This document shows, one piece after another, positions 44,754-54,158 of a stretch of 64,000 nt of DNA (its first letter is position 1; every line of letters begins with the position of its first letter). This DNA comes from an uncultured Sunxiuqinia sp. Its GTDB lineage: Bacteria > Bacteroidota > Bacteroidia > Bacteroidales > Prolixibacteraceae. The notes under the pieces are model-generated. The model searched no databases. It saw only the letters and a program-made list of their open reading frames with translations, and was not told the origin of the DNA. The stretch lies in the NCBI RefSeq assembly GCF_963678245.1, contig NZ_OY782770.1, positions 620,001 to 684,000 on the forward strand, given 5' to 3'. The translations under genes and the position numbers were made by a program.

Positions 44754-46667
44754 ATGAAAAAGTCAATCTTTTTTCTTCCATTCTTTTTTCTTCTGTCAGC
44801 TTATTGCTTTGGACAACAAAAGTTTAACGTTTCCCTGATTGCTGATTCTTTAATAGAGGAAGCTGATGCTGTTATACGGTATTCAGACACCAAATACATA
44901 AGAAATTCAATTGACCATTATCAGAAATCCGTTTATTTTGTTGCCACTGTTTTAAATGCCAACGGCCGTTCTTCTTCAAATCTAAATATCTACTACGACA
45001 GGAATTCAAGTATTAGTTCAATAGAAATCAACATTTATGACGAAGCCGGAAATCTCGTGAAAAAAGTCAAGAAAAAGGACATAAACGATTACGCCTATAA
45101 CAATAGTTACACATTGATGAGTGATAGCAGAATAAAATATTACTCGCCATCGCAAAATTATTATCCGTACACAGTCGAATATTCATATACGATTGACCAC
45201 AAGAGTGTCGTTGGATTTAAGAACTGGCATCCGACTGATTGGTTTAACAATTCTGCAGAAAGCGCTCAGTTAACTTTTGAAACACCCGGAGAGCTAAAAC
45301 TGAACTACAAAGAGCTAAATGCTGATTTTAAAGCCAAGCTTGAAGTGCGGGGAAATACGACTATTTACAGATGGGAAATTAAGAATCTAAAGGCGATTAA
45401 AGAAGAACCGATGTCTCCTCCTTATTTAGATCAGCTCCCGACCGTGATGCTGGCTCCTTCCGAAGTTTCATTTGAAGGATACACCGGTGATTTTAGCAGT
45501 TGGAAGAGTATGGGACACTGGACTCTAGGACTCATGAAAGACAGACAGGAGCTACCAAACGAAACGATTACAAAAATCAAAGAACTAACAGATACAATCG
45601 AAACCGACAGGGAAAAAGTTAAAGCGATTTATAAATATATGCAAAGAAAAACACGGTATGTGAACATCGCCTTAGGCATTGGAGGTTATCAACCACTTCC
45701 GGCTTCCGCCGTCGACAGCAAAGGATATGGCGACTGTAAAGCATTAAGCAACTATATGCGCTCTTTATTGCAGTGTGTGGGGATCAACGCTCACTACTCT
45801 GAAATTGGAAGTGGGAAAAACCAACAAATCAAATATCCTGAATTTCCCAGCACGAATCAGACTAATCATATTATTGTGTGCGTTCCACTGAGAACTGATA
45901 CAGTTTGGTTAGAATGCACCAATCAAAACTTCCCGTTTGGTTATATCGGCTCAAGCAATTCAAATAGATTTACGCTACTTATTACTGAAGCGGGAGGAGT
46001 GCTCGCAAAAACACCAACTTACGAAGCAGAAAACAATTACCGAAAATCCACAATAGACATCAAGCTAAATGAAAATGGTGGAGCTGACTTTACTCTCAAT
46101 TCCCATTTTTCAAATTGTTCCTACGAAGATGTTTTTCCATATATCAACAGGTCTATAGAAGAACAAAAGAAATTCCTTCTAAGATCACTTGACGTTGATG
46201 CACTATCAATAGATGATTTCTCTCTTCTGGATACGTCTAACGATCAAGCCTCAGCTCGCTTAAGCTTGGATGGGAATAACAAAAGTTACTCCTTAAAAGC
46301 CGGCACTCGTCTGCTATTCCAACCTAGTTTCATTTATTCAAATGACTTTCCTCTAATAATTAGCAACGACCGAATCCAAAGCATTTATGAACCAATAGGA
46401 TACACATATCAAGATAGCATCACAATATCAATACCCTCAACCTATGATATTGAATTCATCCCACATGATTCTAAATTGACCTCAGTATATGGAATACACC
46501 AACTTTCATACTCTGCTGTATACAATCAAATGATTACAATTAAACGATCAGTAACAATAAATCAAGGTCAATACCCTCCCTCCTCTTTTGAAGAAATAAA
46601 TCGATTCCTAAAAGAATGTAGTTCTACCGAAAATGAAAAAATAGTACTGAAAAAGAAATCAACTTAG
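44754..46667 (+). CDS. DUF3857/transglutaminase-like exported protein (second of pair)
   Basis: The protein has 637 residues and a signal peptide (MKKSIFFLPFFFLLSAYCFG). The DUF3857 domain is at about 30-260 (YPYTVEYSYTIDHKSVVGFK). In the transglutaminase domain, VDSKGYGDCKALSNYMRSLL carries the Cys328, TNHIIVCVPLRTDTVWLECT carries the His, but the Asp usual after WLD is Glu (WLECTN). The defect is thus different from that of the neighbouring paralogue. By pattern this may be intact or weak. The two genes are adjacent, on the same strand and similar in size, so duplication and specialisation are likely. Confidence 0.82.
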   Translation: MKKSIFFLPFFFLLSAYCFGQQKFNVSLIADSLIEEADAVIRYSDTKYIRNSIDHYQKSVYFVATVLNANGRSSSNLNIYYDRNSSISSIEINIYDEAGNLVKKVKKKDINDYAYNNSYTLMSDSRIKYYSPSQNYYPYTVEYSYTIDHKSVVGFKNWHPTDWFNNSAESAQLTFETPGELKLNYKELNADFKAKLEVRGNTTIYRWEIKNLKAIKEEPMSPPYLDQLPTVMLAPSEVSFEGYTGDFSSWKSMGHWTLGLMKDRQELPNETITKIKELTDTIETDREKVKAIYKYMQRKTRYVNIALGIGGYQPLPASAVDSKGYGDCKALSNYMRSLLQCVGINAHYSEIGSGKNQQIKYPEFPSTNQTNHIIVCVPLRTDTVWLECTNQNFPFGYIGSSNSNRFTLLITEAGGVLAKTPTYEAENNYRKSTIDIKLNENGGADFTLNSHFSNCSYEDVFPYINRSIEEQKKFLLRSLDVDALSIDDFSLLDTSNDQASARLSLDGNNKSYSLKAGTRLLFQPSFIYSNDFPLIISNDRIQSIYEPIGYTYQDSITISIPSTYDIEFIPHDSKLTSVYGIHQLSYSAVYNQMITIKRSVTINQGQYPPSSFEEINRFLKECSSTENEKIVLKKKST

Positions 46668-46796
46668 ATCATAAAAAACAAAACATTAGAGGCGCATAGC
46701 TATTTCAATATAAATTATTTGTCTGCTTGTCCTTCAAAATATTCTCAACCAAAAGCCCTCAAAAACGTTTTGATAGAATAAATAAATACAGAAACT

Positions 46797-47237
46797 ATGT
46801 ACACAGGTTTATTACACTTGCATAACTCCTTACGTTGGTTGATTTTATTGGTTGCTTTGGTGACCTTGGTAAAATATTTCATGGGCTGGTTCAGCCAGAA
46901 AGGCTGGATGAAATCAGACAACATCCTGGGGATTTTGTTTACAGTAATCATGGACATTCAGTTAGTCGTTGGACTCGTTCTTTATTTTGGTTACAGCCCA
47001 ATTACGAAGGCTGCTTTTCAGGATTTTGGTGCAGCAATGAAAAATGCCGACTTACGTTTCTACGCGGTCGAACACTTCATCATGATGATAATCGCTTTAG
47101 CCTTGGTGCATATTGGTAGGAGCAAGACCAAAAAAGCGATTTCAGCGCGAAGAAAGTTTGGTATTTCACTCGTATTTCTTGGAATCGCTTACATCATCAT
47201 TTCGGCTGCGATACCATGGAGCAGGGTAATTGCATAG
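46797..47237 (+). CDS. Four-helix membrane protein of unknown function
   Basis: A 146-residue integral membrane protein with four hydrophobic segments (about 10-32, 43-64, 85-105 and 120-142). The conserved-looking His residues (LLHLHNSLRWL, YAVEHFIMM, LVHIGRSKTKK) raise the possibility of haem or metal binding in the style of small cytochrome b-type proteins, but I cannot show this. I recall similar short proteins in Bacteroidota, annotated as hypothetical. It lies 38 bp upstream of an SDR gene on the same strand. Confidence 0.6.
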   Translation: MYTGLLHLHNSLRWLILLVALVTLVKYFMGWFSQKGWMKSDNILGILFTVIMDIQLVVGLVLYFGYSPITKAAFQDFGAAMKNADLRFYAVEHFIMMIIALALVHIGRSKTKKAISARRKFGISLVFLGIAYIIISAAIPWSRVIA

Positions 47238-47274
47238 GCTAACGACCAGTTTAAGATTGCCCATATTTTAAAAA

Positions 47275-48063
47275 ATGGAACTACAGGTAAAAGATAAAGT
47301 TTTCATGCTCGCTGCGTCCAGCAAAGGCTTGGGATATGGAATTGCCCGCGAACTGGCAAAGGATGGTGCCATTGTATGCCTGGCAAGCAGAACAGAGACT
47401 GAGTTGAAGCTAGCGGCCAAAAAATTGCATCAAGAAACGGGAGCAGAGGTTTTCCCTTTTGTTATGGACGCAGCGTCACCTGATTCTATTTTGAATTGGA
47501 CAAACGCGGTGATAAACCGTTTTGAACGCATTGACGGGCTTTTAGTGAATGCAGGTGGCCCTCCGGCTGGCGGATTTCAGGACTTTACGGACAATGACTG
47601 GCTAAAAGCTTTTGAGCTAACCCTAATGAGTGCCGTTCGGATGATACACGCAGTTTTACCATCGATGAAAGCAAATGGCGGAAGTATTCTGACAATTACA
47701 TCCATGTCGGTAAAAGAACCAATCGAGACTCTGCTTTTGTCCAATGTATTTCGCTCAGGGGTCACCAGCTTGGTAAAATCACTCGCTAAAGAACTTGCTC
47801 CCCACCAAGTCCGTGTCAACAATCTGATGCCTGGCCGAATTGATACCGATCGGGTGCGCTCACTCGATCAAATTAAAGCGCAACAAAGCGACCTTCCTGT
47901 TGAAGATATTCAAAAGGCGAATTGCAAAACCATTCCCTTGGGACGCTATGGGAGTACGGATGAATTTGGAAAAGCCGGTGCTTTTTTGCTTTCCGAGGCA
48001 GCGTCATACATTACCGGAGCGAGTTTACAAGTCGATGGCGGATTAATAAAAACCGTTTGGTAG
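47275..48063 (+). CDS. SDR-family oxidoreductase lacking the YxxxK motif
   Basis: The 262-residue protein has the SDR cofactor motif VFMLAASSKGLGYGIAREL (a variant TGxxxGxG, with AASSKGLG), LASRTETELKLAAKKL and a variant of NNAG (LVNAGGPPAGGFQDFTDNDW). The catalytic Ser is in TITSMSVKEP. Where YxxxK should be, the sequence reads SNVFR (Ser and Arg in place of Tyr and Lys), followed by SGVTSLVKSLAKELAPH. NNLMPGRIDTDRV is standard. Similar proteins annotated as 3-oxoacyl-ACP reductases also have this variation, as I remember. The activity is therefore in doubt. It is convergent with the acyl-CoA synthetase, 8 bp apart. Confidence 0.85.
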   Translation: MELQVKDKVFMLAASSKGLGYGIARELAKDGAIVCLASRTETELKLAAKKLHQETGAEVFPFVMDAASPDSILNWTNAVINRFERIDGLLVNAGGPPAGGFQDFTDNDWLKAFELTLMSAVRMIHAVLPSMKANGGSILTITSMSVKEPIETLLLSNVFRSGVTSLVKSLAKELAPHQVRVNNLMPGRIDTDRVRSLDQIKAQQSDLPVEDIQKANCKTIPLGRYGSTDEFGKAGAFLLSEAASYITGASLQVDGGLIKTVW

Positions 48064-48071
48064 ACCCTATC

Positions 48072-49946
48072 TTAAAACCTTAGTTTTTTGAGTAGTTCAT
48101 TTGAGTCAAACCGAAGATTAACTTTCATTTTAGGCAGTTTTAACCCACCTCCTCCATTGTTCGATTTTGAACTGGCATAGATTTCATCGATAATGTGTTG
48201 ATACTTTTTCGTTACGAAATTACGCTTCAATTTGAGTGTTGGCGAAAGCTCTCCACTTTGCGGTGTCCATTCTTCACACACCAGGCGAAAACGCTTAATC
48301 TCTTCATGCTGCCCCAATGATTTGTTGATGATTGACACCTCCTTGAAAAACTGGGAATTCACTTCCTTTTTTTGCACCAAGTCTTCGTTGTCACGAAAAT
48401 GGATTTTATGCTGAGAACACCAGTCGTGCAAATACTCAAAGTTGGGAGAAATTAAAGCACTTCCAAACTTTTCATTTTCGCCAATCACCATGGCCTGTTC
48501 AATAAAGAAAGACTCTTTTAACTTATTTTCAATCATTTGAGGGGCGATATACTTTCCGCCCGACATCTTAAACATCTCCTTTTTCCGGTCGGTAATTTTC
48601 AAAAAGGTTCCTTCGTCCAAAAAGCCAATATCCCCTGTGTGAAACCATCCTTGCTCGTCAATTACCTCATCGGTTAAATCGGGTGCTTTATAGTAACCTT
48701 TCATAACTGATGGTCCTTTACAAAGAATTTCCCCGTCATCAGCAATTTTTACCTCCACACAGTCTAACACTCCGCCAACAGTGCCGATTTTCATTTCTCC
48801 GGTAGCCGGATTGTTAACCGCTATTACCGGTGAGGTTTCAGTCAATCCGTAACCTTCAAGAACCTGCATGCCAGCCATGCCAAGAACTCGGGCAATTCGG
48901 GGTTGCAAAGCAGCTCCACCAGAAACGATATAAGTAATATTATTTCCCAGTGCCTCACGCCATTTCGAATAAACAAGTTTATCGGCTAACCGGATCCTCA
49001 ACTTCAGAAAAACAGAATACTTTTTATTATACTCAAAATGACGAGTTAAGTGCAATGCCCAAAAGTATATCACCTTTTTGATTCCTGTCAACTCCTTCCC
49101 TTTCGATACAAATCCATCGTAAATACGTTCGAGCAGGCGTGGCACCGAGTTAAAAATATGAGGTTTAATTTCCTTAATGGCCGGCACGATCTGTCCTAGG
49201 TTACCAACGTAATAAACGCCCATTCCTTTATACTGAAAATGATAGTTCACACTACGCTCATAAACATGGCAAAGCGGAAGAAAGCTAATCACCCGGTGAT
49301 CAGCCCCCAAGTGGTGTACATTAACGTGCGATAAAAAATTTGAAACCAGGTTTCGATGAGTCAGCATCACTCCCTTGGGAACTCCGGTAGTTCCTGAAGT
49401 ATAAATCAGCGTTGCAATTTCTTCGGGACTTACAGACTGCTTTATGTGTTCTAACTGATCGGTCTGTTCATCCTTTTTAGCCTTGCCGATCTCCAAAATT
49501 TCTCTGAAATGAGCACAGCCCTCAAAATCTTCAAAGGCATAAATTCCCTGAATTGACTTGATTTCTTTCGCAACAGGATAAATTTTGTCAAATAGCTTTT
49601 TATCCCCAACAATCAGGTATTTGACTTCAGCGTGCTCTAAAATATATTGATACTCGTCTTCTCCGATTGTCGGATAAATCGGGACATGAACCAAACCTGC
49701 CATTGCAAGTCCCATATCCACAAAGTTCCACTCCGGACAATTAGTTGTTACCGTGGCAACTTTATCACCTTTGTTTAAGCCAAAGGATAAAATTCCTTTT
49801 GCAAACTCATCTGATTTTTGTTTATACTCAGCCGTAGAATAAGTATACCATTTTCCATTGGCCTTACCTCCAAGGGCATCTTCGCGAGGATAATTCTTTT
49901 CACAATAATCAAGAATATCAAAGGTTCTAGTAACGCCTTGTCCCAT
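48072..49946 (-). CDS. Long-chain acyl-CoA synthetase (AMP-forming)
   Basis: The 624-residue enzyme activates long-chain fatty acids to acyl-CoA through an acyl-AMP. The ATP motif ATLIYTSGTTGVPKGVMLTH (residues about 185-204) and LTETSPVIAVNNPATGE are typical, as is the C-terminal hinge WFHTGDIGFLDEGTFLKITD followed by RKKEMFKMSGGKYIAPQMIE. The size fits bacterial FadD15/ACSL-type proteins. The ATG at 49946 is used rather than an upstream in-frame TTG. It is monocistronic and divergent from nothing nearby; the next minus-strand gene, ccsBA, lies upstream by 142 bp. Confidence 0.94.
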   Translation of the reverse strand: MGQGVTRTFDILDYCEKNYPREDALGGKANGKWYTYSTAEYKQKSDEFAKGILSFGLNKGDKVATVTTNCPEWNFVDMGLAMAGLVHVPIYPTIGEDEYQYILEHAEVKYLIVGDKKLFDKIYPVAKEIKSIQGIYAFEDFEGCAHFREILEIGKAKKDEQTDQLEHIKQSVSPEEIATLIYTSGTTGVPKGVMLTHRNLVSNFLSHVNVHHLGADHRVISFLPLCHVYERSVNYHFQYKGMGVYYVGNLGQIVPAIKEIKPHIFNSVPRLLERIYDGFVSKGKELTGIKKVIYFWALHLTRHFEYNKKYSVFLKLRIRLADKLVYSKWREALGNNITYIVSGGAALQPRIARVLGMAGMQVLEGYGLTETSPVIAVNNPATGEMKIGTVGGVLDCVEVKIADDGEILCKGPSVMKGYYKAPDLTDEVIDEQGWFHTGDIGFLDEGTFLKITDRKKEMFKMSGGKYIAPQMIENKLKESFFIEQAMVIGENEKFGSALISPNFEYLHDWCSQHKIHFRDNEDLVQKKEVNSQFFKEVSIINKSLGQHEEIKRFRLVCEEWTPQSGELSPTLKLKRNFVTKKYQHIIDEIYASSKSNNGGGGLKLPKMKVNLRFDSNELLKKLRF

Positions 49947-50088
49947 AATAAAGTGTTTCGTTTTTTCCAATCAACCTCGCAAAGTTAATATTTCAAACTT
50001 TTAAATATTTGTGTTTTACAACTTCTGAAAAAAACCGATGTTGGGAGAAAAGAAACCTTTTCAAGCGCCTTACTGTCTCTATATCAAG

Positions 50089-53000
50089 CTATTCGATCAC
50101 CTCTTCATATTTTTTATATTTGATGTATGACCAAACAGCCAGAATAGCTATCACCCCAAAAGCAACGTAAACAGCCCAATGAATACCATTGGCCGATCCT
50201 TTACCATAAGAGTGCATGCCCGATAAAAAGTAGTTGACACCAAAATAAGTCATCAGCACAGAGGTAAAGCCGATTACCGTTGCCAGATTATAATTATAAC
50301 GGCCTTTCAAGGAAGGAATCATTCTCATATGAACAATAAAAGCAAATATGACTACAGTAATTAAAGCCCAGGTTTCCTTGGGATCCCATCCCCAGTAGCG
50401 CCCCCAACTTTCGTTAGCCCAAACACCTCCCAAAAAGGTTCCAATGGTAAGCATGTAGAGTCCGATGGTTGCCGACAACTCGCTGATGGTTGTCAGCTGA
50501 TCGATAAAGTAGGCGACATTTTCTTTGTTACTTTCCTTAATAAGCACATATAAAATCAGAACCAAAATACCCAAAAATGAACTTAGGCCAATAAACCCAT
50601 AACTTGCAGTAATAATAGCAACATGAATGAGCAACCAGTACGATTTGAGCACCGGTACCAAATGAGTAATTTCAGGATTCATCCAGTTCAGATGAGCAAC
50701 AAACAACGTGATACCAGTCAAAAAAGCGGCTGTCCCGAGAACCATCGGATATTTCCGGCCAAAAATAACACCAGCCAGCATAACTGCCCACGCAACGTAA
50801 ATCATCGATTCGTAACCGTTACTCCATGGTGCATGACCGGCAATATACCAGCGTAAAATCAGTCCACCGGTATGAATCAGAAAAATAAGAAAGATCAAAC
50901 CGGTGAAAATATATTTAGTGATATTGCCAATCGTTTTTCTGCGAAAGACATTCACAAAAAGAACTGTTAACAACGTAAATCCGATTAGTAAATACCACGG
51001 GAAAATGCGCTTAAAAGGCTGATAACTGTTGTATAATATTTCTGCTAATTTCCGTTGTTCTGATGGTAAAATCTCAGCTCCAAACTTTTGCTGAAATGAA
51101 GCGATCGTAGCTATAATTTGCCGTGGCTGAATCTCCGATTCTGTTTTGATTGACTCGGCCAGCAAATTAAAGCTGCGGTTCACAAACAGGGAGTCGGCTG
51201 AAGGATATCCCGTTGGATTGCTACCCGCCGGCCACCAGGCATCGGTTTGATTTTCGGGCGGAAAAAAAGTAAACAAGTTACCACTGAATATCATAAAGCT
51301 GATATTCAATCGTTCGTCCAAATAAATGTATTCTTTTTCCAATTTATTCCTTAAAGCTGGTGCTTTTGCAAAAGCTGCTTTTACCTCGTCGGTAATTTGA
51401 TATTGTCCGCTTTCATCAAACAAATCGAGAATTTTAGCATACTTATGAATAACGCCAAGAGTCTTCGCAATCTCAGGATCAATCTTAATAAATGGAACTG
51501 TTTTCCAATAATCCGGATAAAGATTCATGCTCAGCACAACTTCGTCTGACGACATGCCATTCAATGATGATTTCCGGCTTAATTTTCGTAAGATTTCGCT
51601 CGACAAGGTTGACATGGGCTCGATACGTCCGTCACGCCCATGCACCCACAGCTCTGAAAAATCCTCGACCAGCTGCTCATTCAGCGGAGGAATTATATTG
51701 GCAGAGCTCTCCTGAGCAAAACTCTGACTTCCGACCATCGTAAATCCAAAAAGTAATATGGCCATTTTTGTATTAGCCGATGACTTTAGATGACGTACTA
51801 AAAACTGGAAATACGAATTTTTATTGAATAATGATAAGATAAGCGCCACCGTCAAAAGCAAATAGCCAATGTATGTCACTAGAGTTCCCCAAAAATCCTT
51901 GTTGACAGAAAGAACTGTTCCCAACTCATCCTGATCGTATGAAGATTGGTAAAAACGATAGCCTCGATATTGCAATGTGTTATTCATAAAAATCCGCACA
52001 TCCCGCCTTACGTTTTTTTCGGGATCAACTAATTCAATTTCACTCGCAAATGACGATGGGCTTTCTGAACCTATGTAACGTTCCAATTGAAAATCTTTCA
52101 ACCCCAAACTAAATGGCAAATAAACGGGCTGAGAACCATAAGTAAGTTCAATCGCTGTATTTCCAACCATATAGGTTACGGGATCTCCAATTTGCCCGGC
52201 ACGCCCGAAAACATTAATAACAGCCTGTCGCTCCCCATCCGAAATTTCAACAATAACTGCATCTTCCTGAGCATTTCCCGTTTCATCTTTGCTAACTCGC
52301 AAACTAGCTGTCTCATAATACTTCTTCATTAGTAACATATAATTATCAAAGGCATATAACTGCATGGTTTGTAATTCTGTTCGCGACCCGGCAGGAATTA
52401 GTTTTGATTCACCTCCAGTCATCGAACGTAGCTCCAAATCCCTGTCGGTCACTATGAAAAAAGCTGAGCCTTCCTGCTCAAAACGAATATCAGCATTGCC
52501 TTCGAAGCCGACAATGGCCGCCCCTAAGTTTATTGTTTCTCCTTTCCCAAAAGTAAAGCTCTGCATACCTTGTCCTGCTGAAACCACAAAATCCACCAAT
52601 GGCACCCCATTTGGATTTTCCACAGGAGTTTTAACAGCATGCTTCACAAAGCCGACAGACTTAACACTCACCGATTGACCTTCAAGGTCGATACTTTTGC
52701 TAAACTGATTTGGTGTTAGCTCCGAAAAAATAACTTTCTTTTCAATTTCCTTCTCCGGTGTTTTTAGTGTGAAATAAGAGTCAGTTGAAACAATATAATT
52801 GTTTGAACTTCCTTCGCGAATATGCATTACCCCTTCAAAACTAATGTAACGAGTAACGGCTGCTCCCAGAATGATAACGATGAATGACAAGTGAAACAAT
52901 CCAATAGTCAGCTTCTTTTTGGTATATAAACGATAGCGTAAAAGATTATGCACCAAGTTAATTCCCAACAATAAGAATACAAGCTCGAACCAATGTGTGT

Positions 53001-53136
53001 TATATATCAGCGATTTTGCTGCCGGAGTGCCATAACTACTTTCGACGAAAGTAGCTATAGCCATTGAAAAAGCAAGTACCAATAATAAAAAACCCATAAA
53101 AGAAGTGGAAACCAGAAATTGATATATTTTCTTCAT
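50089..53136 (-). CDS. ccsA: Cytochrome c biogenesis protein CcsBA (ResB-CcsA fusion)
   Basis: The 1015-residue protein exports and attaches haem to apocytochrome c (system II). The N-terminal part is ResB-like, with three or four transmembrane segments and a large periplasmic domain (FEGVMHIREGSSNNYIVSTD). A further transmembrane segment precedes a second periplasmic domain that starts near QESSANIIPPLNEQLVEDFS. The C-terminal part is CcsA with eight or so transmembrane helices and the WWD haem motif ANESWGRYWGWDPKETWALI, flanked by His-containing loops. Fusion of the two is typical of Bacteroidota and epsilonproteobacteria. Cytochromes c are therefore expected. No cytochrome gene is in the window. 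Confidence 0.93.
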   Translation of the reverse strand: MKKIYQFLVSTSFMGFLLLVLAFSMAIATFVESSYGTPAAKSLIYNTHWFELVFLLLGINLVHNLLRYRLYTKKKLTIGLFHLSFIVIILGAAVTRYISFEGVMHIREGSSNNYIVSTDSYFTLKTPEKEIEKKVIFSELTPNQFSKSIDLEGQSVSVKSVGFVKHAVKTPVENPNGVPLVDFVVSAGQGMQSFTFGKGETINLGAAIVGFEGNADIRFEQEGSAFFIVTDRDLELRSMTGGESKLIPAGSRTELQTMQLYAFDNYMLLMKKYYETASLRVSKDETGNAQEDAVIVEISDGERQAVINVFGRAGQIGDPVTYMVGNTAIELTYGSQPVYLPFSLGLKDFQLERYIGSESPSSFASEIELVDPEKNVRRDVRIFMNNTLQYRGYRFYQSSYDQDELGTVLSVNKDFWGTLVTYIGYLLLTVALILSLFNKNSYFQFLVRHLKSSANTKMAILLFGFTMVGSQSFAQESSANIIPPLNEQLVEDFSELWVHGRDGRIEPMSTLSSEILRKLSRKSSLNGMSSDEVVLSMNLYPDYWKTVPFIKIDPEIAKTLGVIHKYAKILDLFDESGQYQITDEVKAAFAKAPALRNKLEKEYIYLDERLNISFMIFSGNLFTFFPPENQTDAWWPAGSNPTGYPSADSLFVNRSFNLLAESIKTESEIQPRQIIATIASFQQKFGAEILPSEQRKLAEILYNSYQPFKRIFPWYLLIGFTLLTVLFVNVFRRKTIGNITKYIFTGLIFLIFLIHTGGLILRWYIAGHAPWSNGYESMIYVAWAVMLAGVIFGRKYPMVLGTAAFLTGITLFVAHLNWMNPEITHLVPVLKSYWLLIHVAIITASYGFIGLSSFLGILVLILYVLIKESNKENVAYFIDQLTTISELSATIGLYMLTIGTFLGGVWANESWGRYWGWDPKETWALITVVIFAFIVHMRMIPSLKGRYNYNLATVIGFTSVLMTYFGVNYFLSGMHSYGKGSANGIHWAVYVAFGVIAILAVWSYIKYKKYEEVIE

Positions 53137-53518
53137 CAGAAGTATCTTTGAATTACTAAAGTCAATATAAAAGCATGATGCAAAAGCGCAGCAACATTAA
53201 TGTTAGTCAAATAAACAGATTTTTAGATATTTAGTTTAGCTTGATTTTATGCTGAGAAAAAGTCTCCGGATTTTTGCATATCAAAATAACGACCTACTTG
53301 TCTTAATATTGCAATAACTACTATGCTATTGGCATCAACAAAAGTTTCATGCAAAATCGTTAAAAAAAGTGCAGTCTAATCTTCTGTGGATATGAAAATT
53401 CAAACACCGAGCTCAGCAGAACCTGTTATCGCTGGCAATTTTCAAATCACACCTGAAAAGTAACAAAATTCACCATTCTCAGTATAAACCTTTATTATTA
53501 AACCTAAAAACAAGAACA
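53137..53518. other. Divergent intergenic region upstream of ccsBA
   Basis: This 382-bp gap has no convincing gene. A 23-codon frame at 53392-53463 (MKIQTPSSAEPV...) is too short to trust. A 12-bp palindrome, AACATTAATGTT (53193-53204), lies 57 bp before the ccsBA ATG and could be an operator. Confidence 0.45.
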
Positions 53519-53725
53519 ATGAAAAAGAACATGGGAATCGCCGATCGGGTCATTCGGGCAACTGTAGCCGTACTAATTGCTATTTTATATTTTGCCAATA
53601 TTATTACGGGCACACTTGCAATTGTTCTGCTAATTTTTGCTTGCATTCTACTACTCACCAGTGTGGTTAGCTTTTGCCCGCTATACATGCCATTTGGATT
53701 GAGAACCTGTAAAAAAGAGAATTAA
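53519..53725 (+). CDS. Small two-helix membrane protein, DUF2892 family
   Basis: The 68-residue protein starts MKKNMGIADRVIRATVAVLI, with two hydrophobic helices (about 11-30 and 35-55) and a short loop, then CPLYMPFGLRTCKKEN at the C-terminus. This follows the DUF2892 (YgaP-like C-terminal) family, known for a conserved GIxDRxIR start. Two Cys lie at the ends of the final segment. Its function is not known. It is not tightly linked to its neighbours. Confidence 0.82.
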   Translation: MKKNMGIADRVIRATVAVLIAILYFANIITGTLAIVLLIFACILLLTSVVSFCPLYMPFGLRTCKKEN

Positions 53726-53859
53726 ATAAAATTATCAAGATCGACCTTGATTAAACTGGGTAGATCTTCTTTTGCTCTCTCATTTTTCTTCTTTAGAGGA
53801 AGATATGTCAAGTCGATATAATTCCTTAAATTGAATGCTTAAAACTATAATCTTCATCC

Positions 53860-54102
53860 ATGATCCGAACACCAGACAGGGAAACAGTTGTCGTCTTTAG
53901 AGGCCATCCAATGAAAGCTGAAATGGTCCATGAACTCTTAAAAGGTCACGAAATAATAAGTTTCATAAATAACGAACTTATGGGAAGTATTGCACCTTGG
54001 CAAGTATCAGCGGGTGGATTTCAACCCGTTGAAATTGTCATCAATAAAAGAGATGAGCCGAAAGCCATTTCTTTGATTGAAGAATTTCAGTCGGCGACAT
54101 AA
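53860..54102 (+). CDS. DUF2007-type small protein
   Basis: The 80-residue product has the DUF2007 pattern: VVFRGHPMKAEMVHELLKGH and EIISFINNELMGSIAPWQVS, then VEIVINKRDEPKAISLIEEF. The fold is a small ferredoxin-like alpha/beta domain related to PII signal proteins by name only. It is probably cytosolic. It ends next to the alaS terminator, convergent with alaS. Function is unknown. Confidence 0.8.
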   Translation: MIRTPDRETVVVFRGHPMKAEMVHELLKGHEIISFINNELMGSIAPWQVSAGGFQPVEIVINKRDEPKAISLIEEFQSAT

Positions 54103-54136
54103 AAAAAGCTCCACCAGAAAATATCAGATGGAGCTT
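54099..54136 (-). terminator. alaS terminator
   Basis: The stem AAGCTCCA (54106-54113) with TGGAGCTT (54129-54136) is followed on the minus strand by seven T (54101-54107). It lies 22 bp past the alaS stop and overlaps the end of the convergent DUF2007 gene. Confidence 0.8.
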
Positions 54137-54158
54137 AAAATATCTTTATTGTAGCTTT

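Noticed and set aside
53392-53463. 23-codon frame upstream of the DUF2892 gene
   Set aside because: Too short, with no signal or ribosome-binding context, and no similarity recognised.
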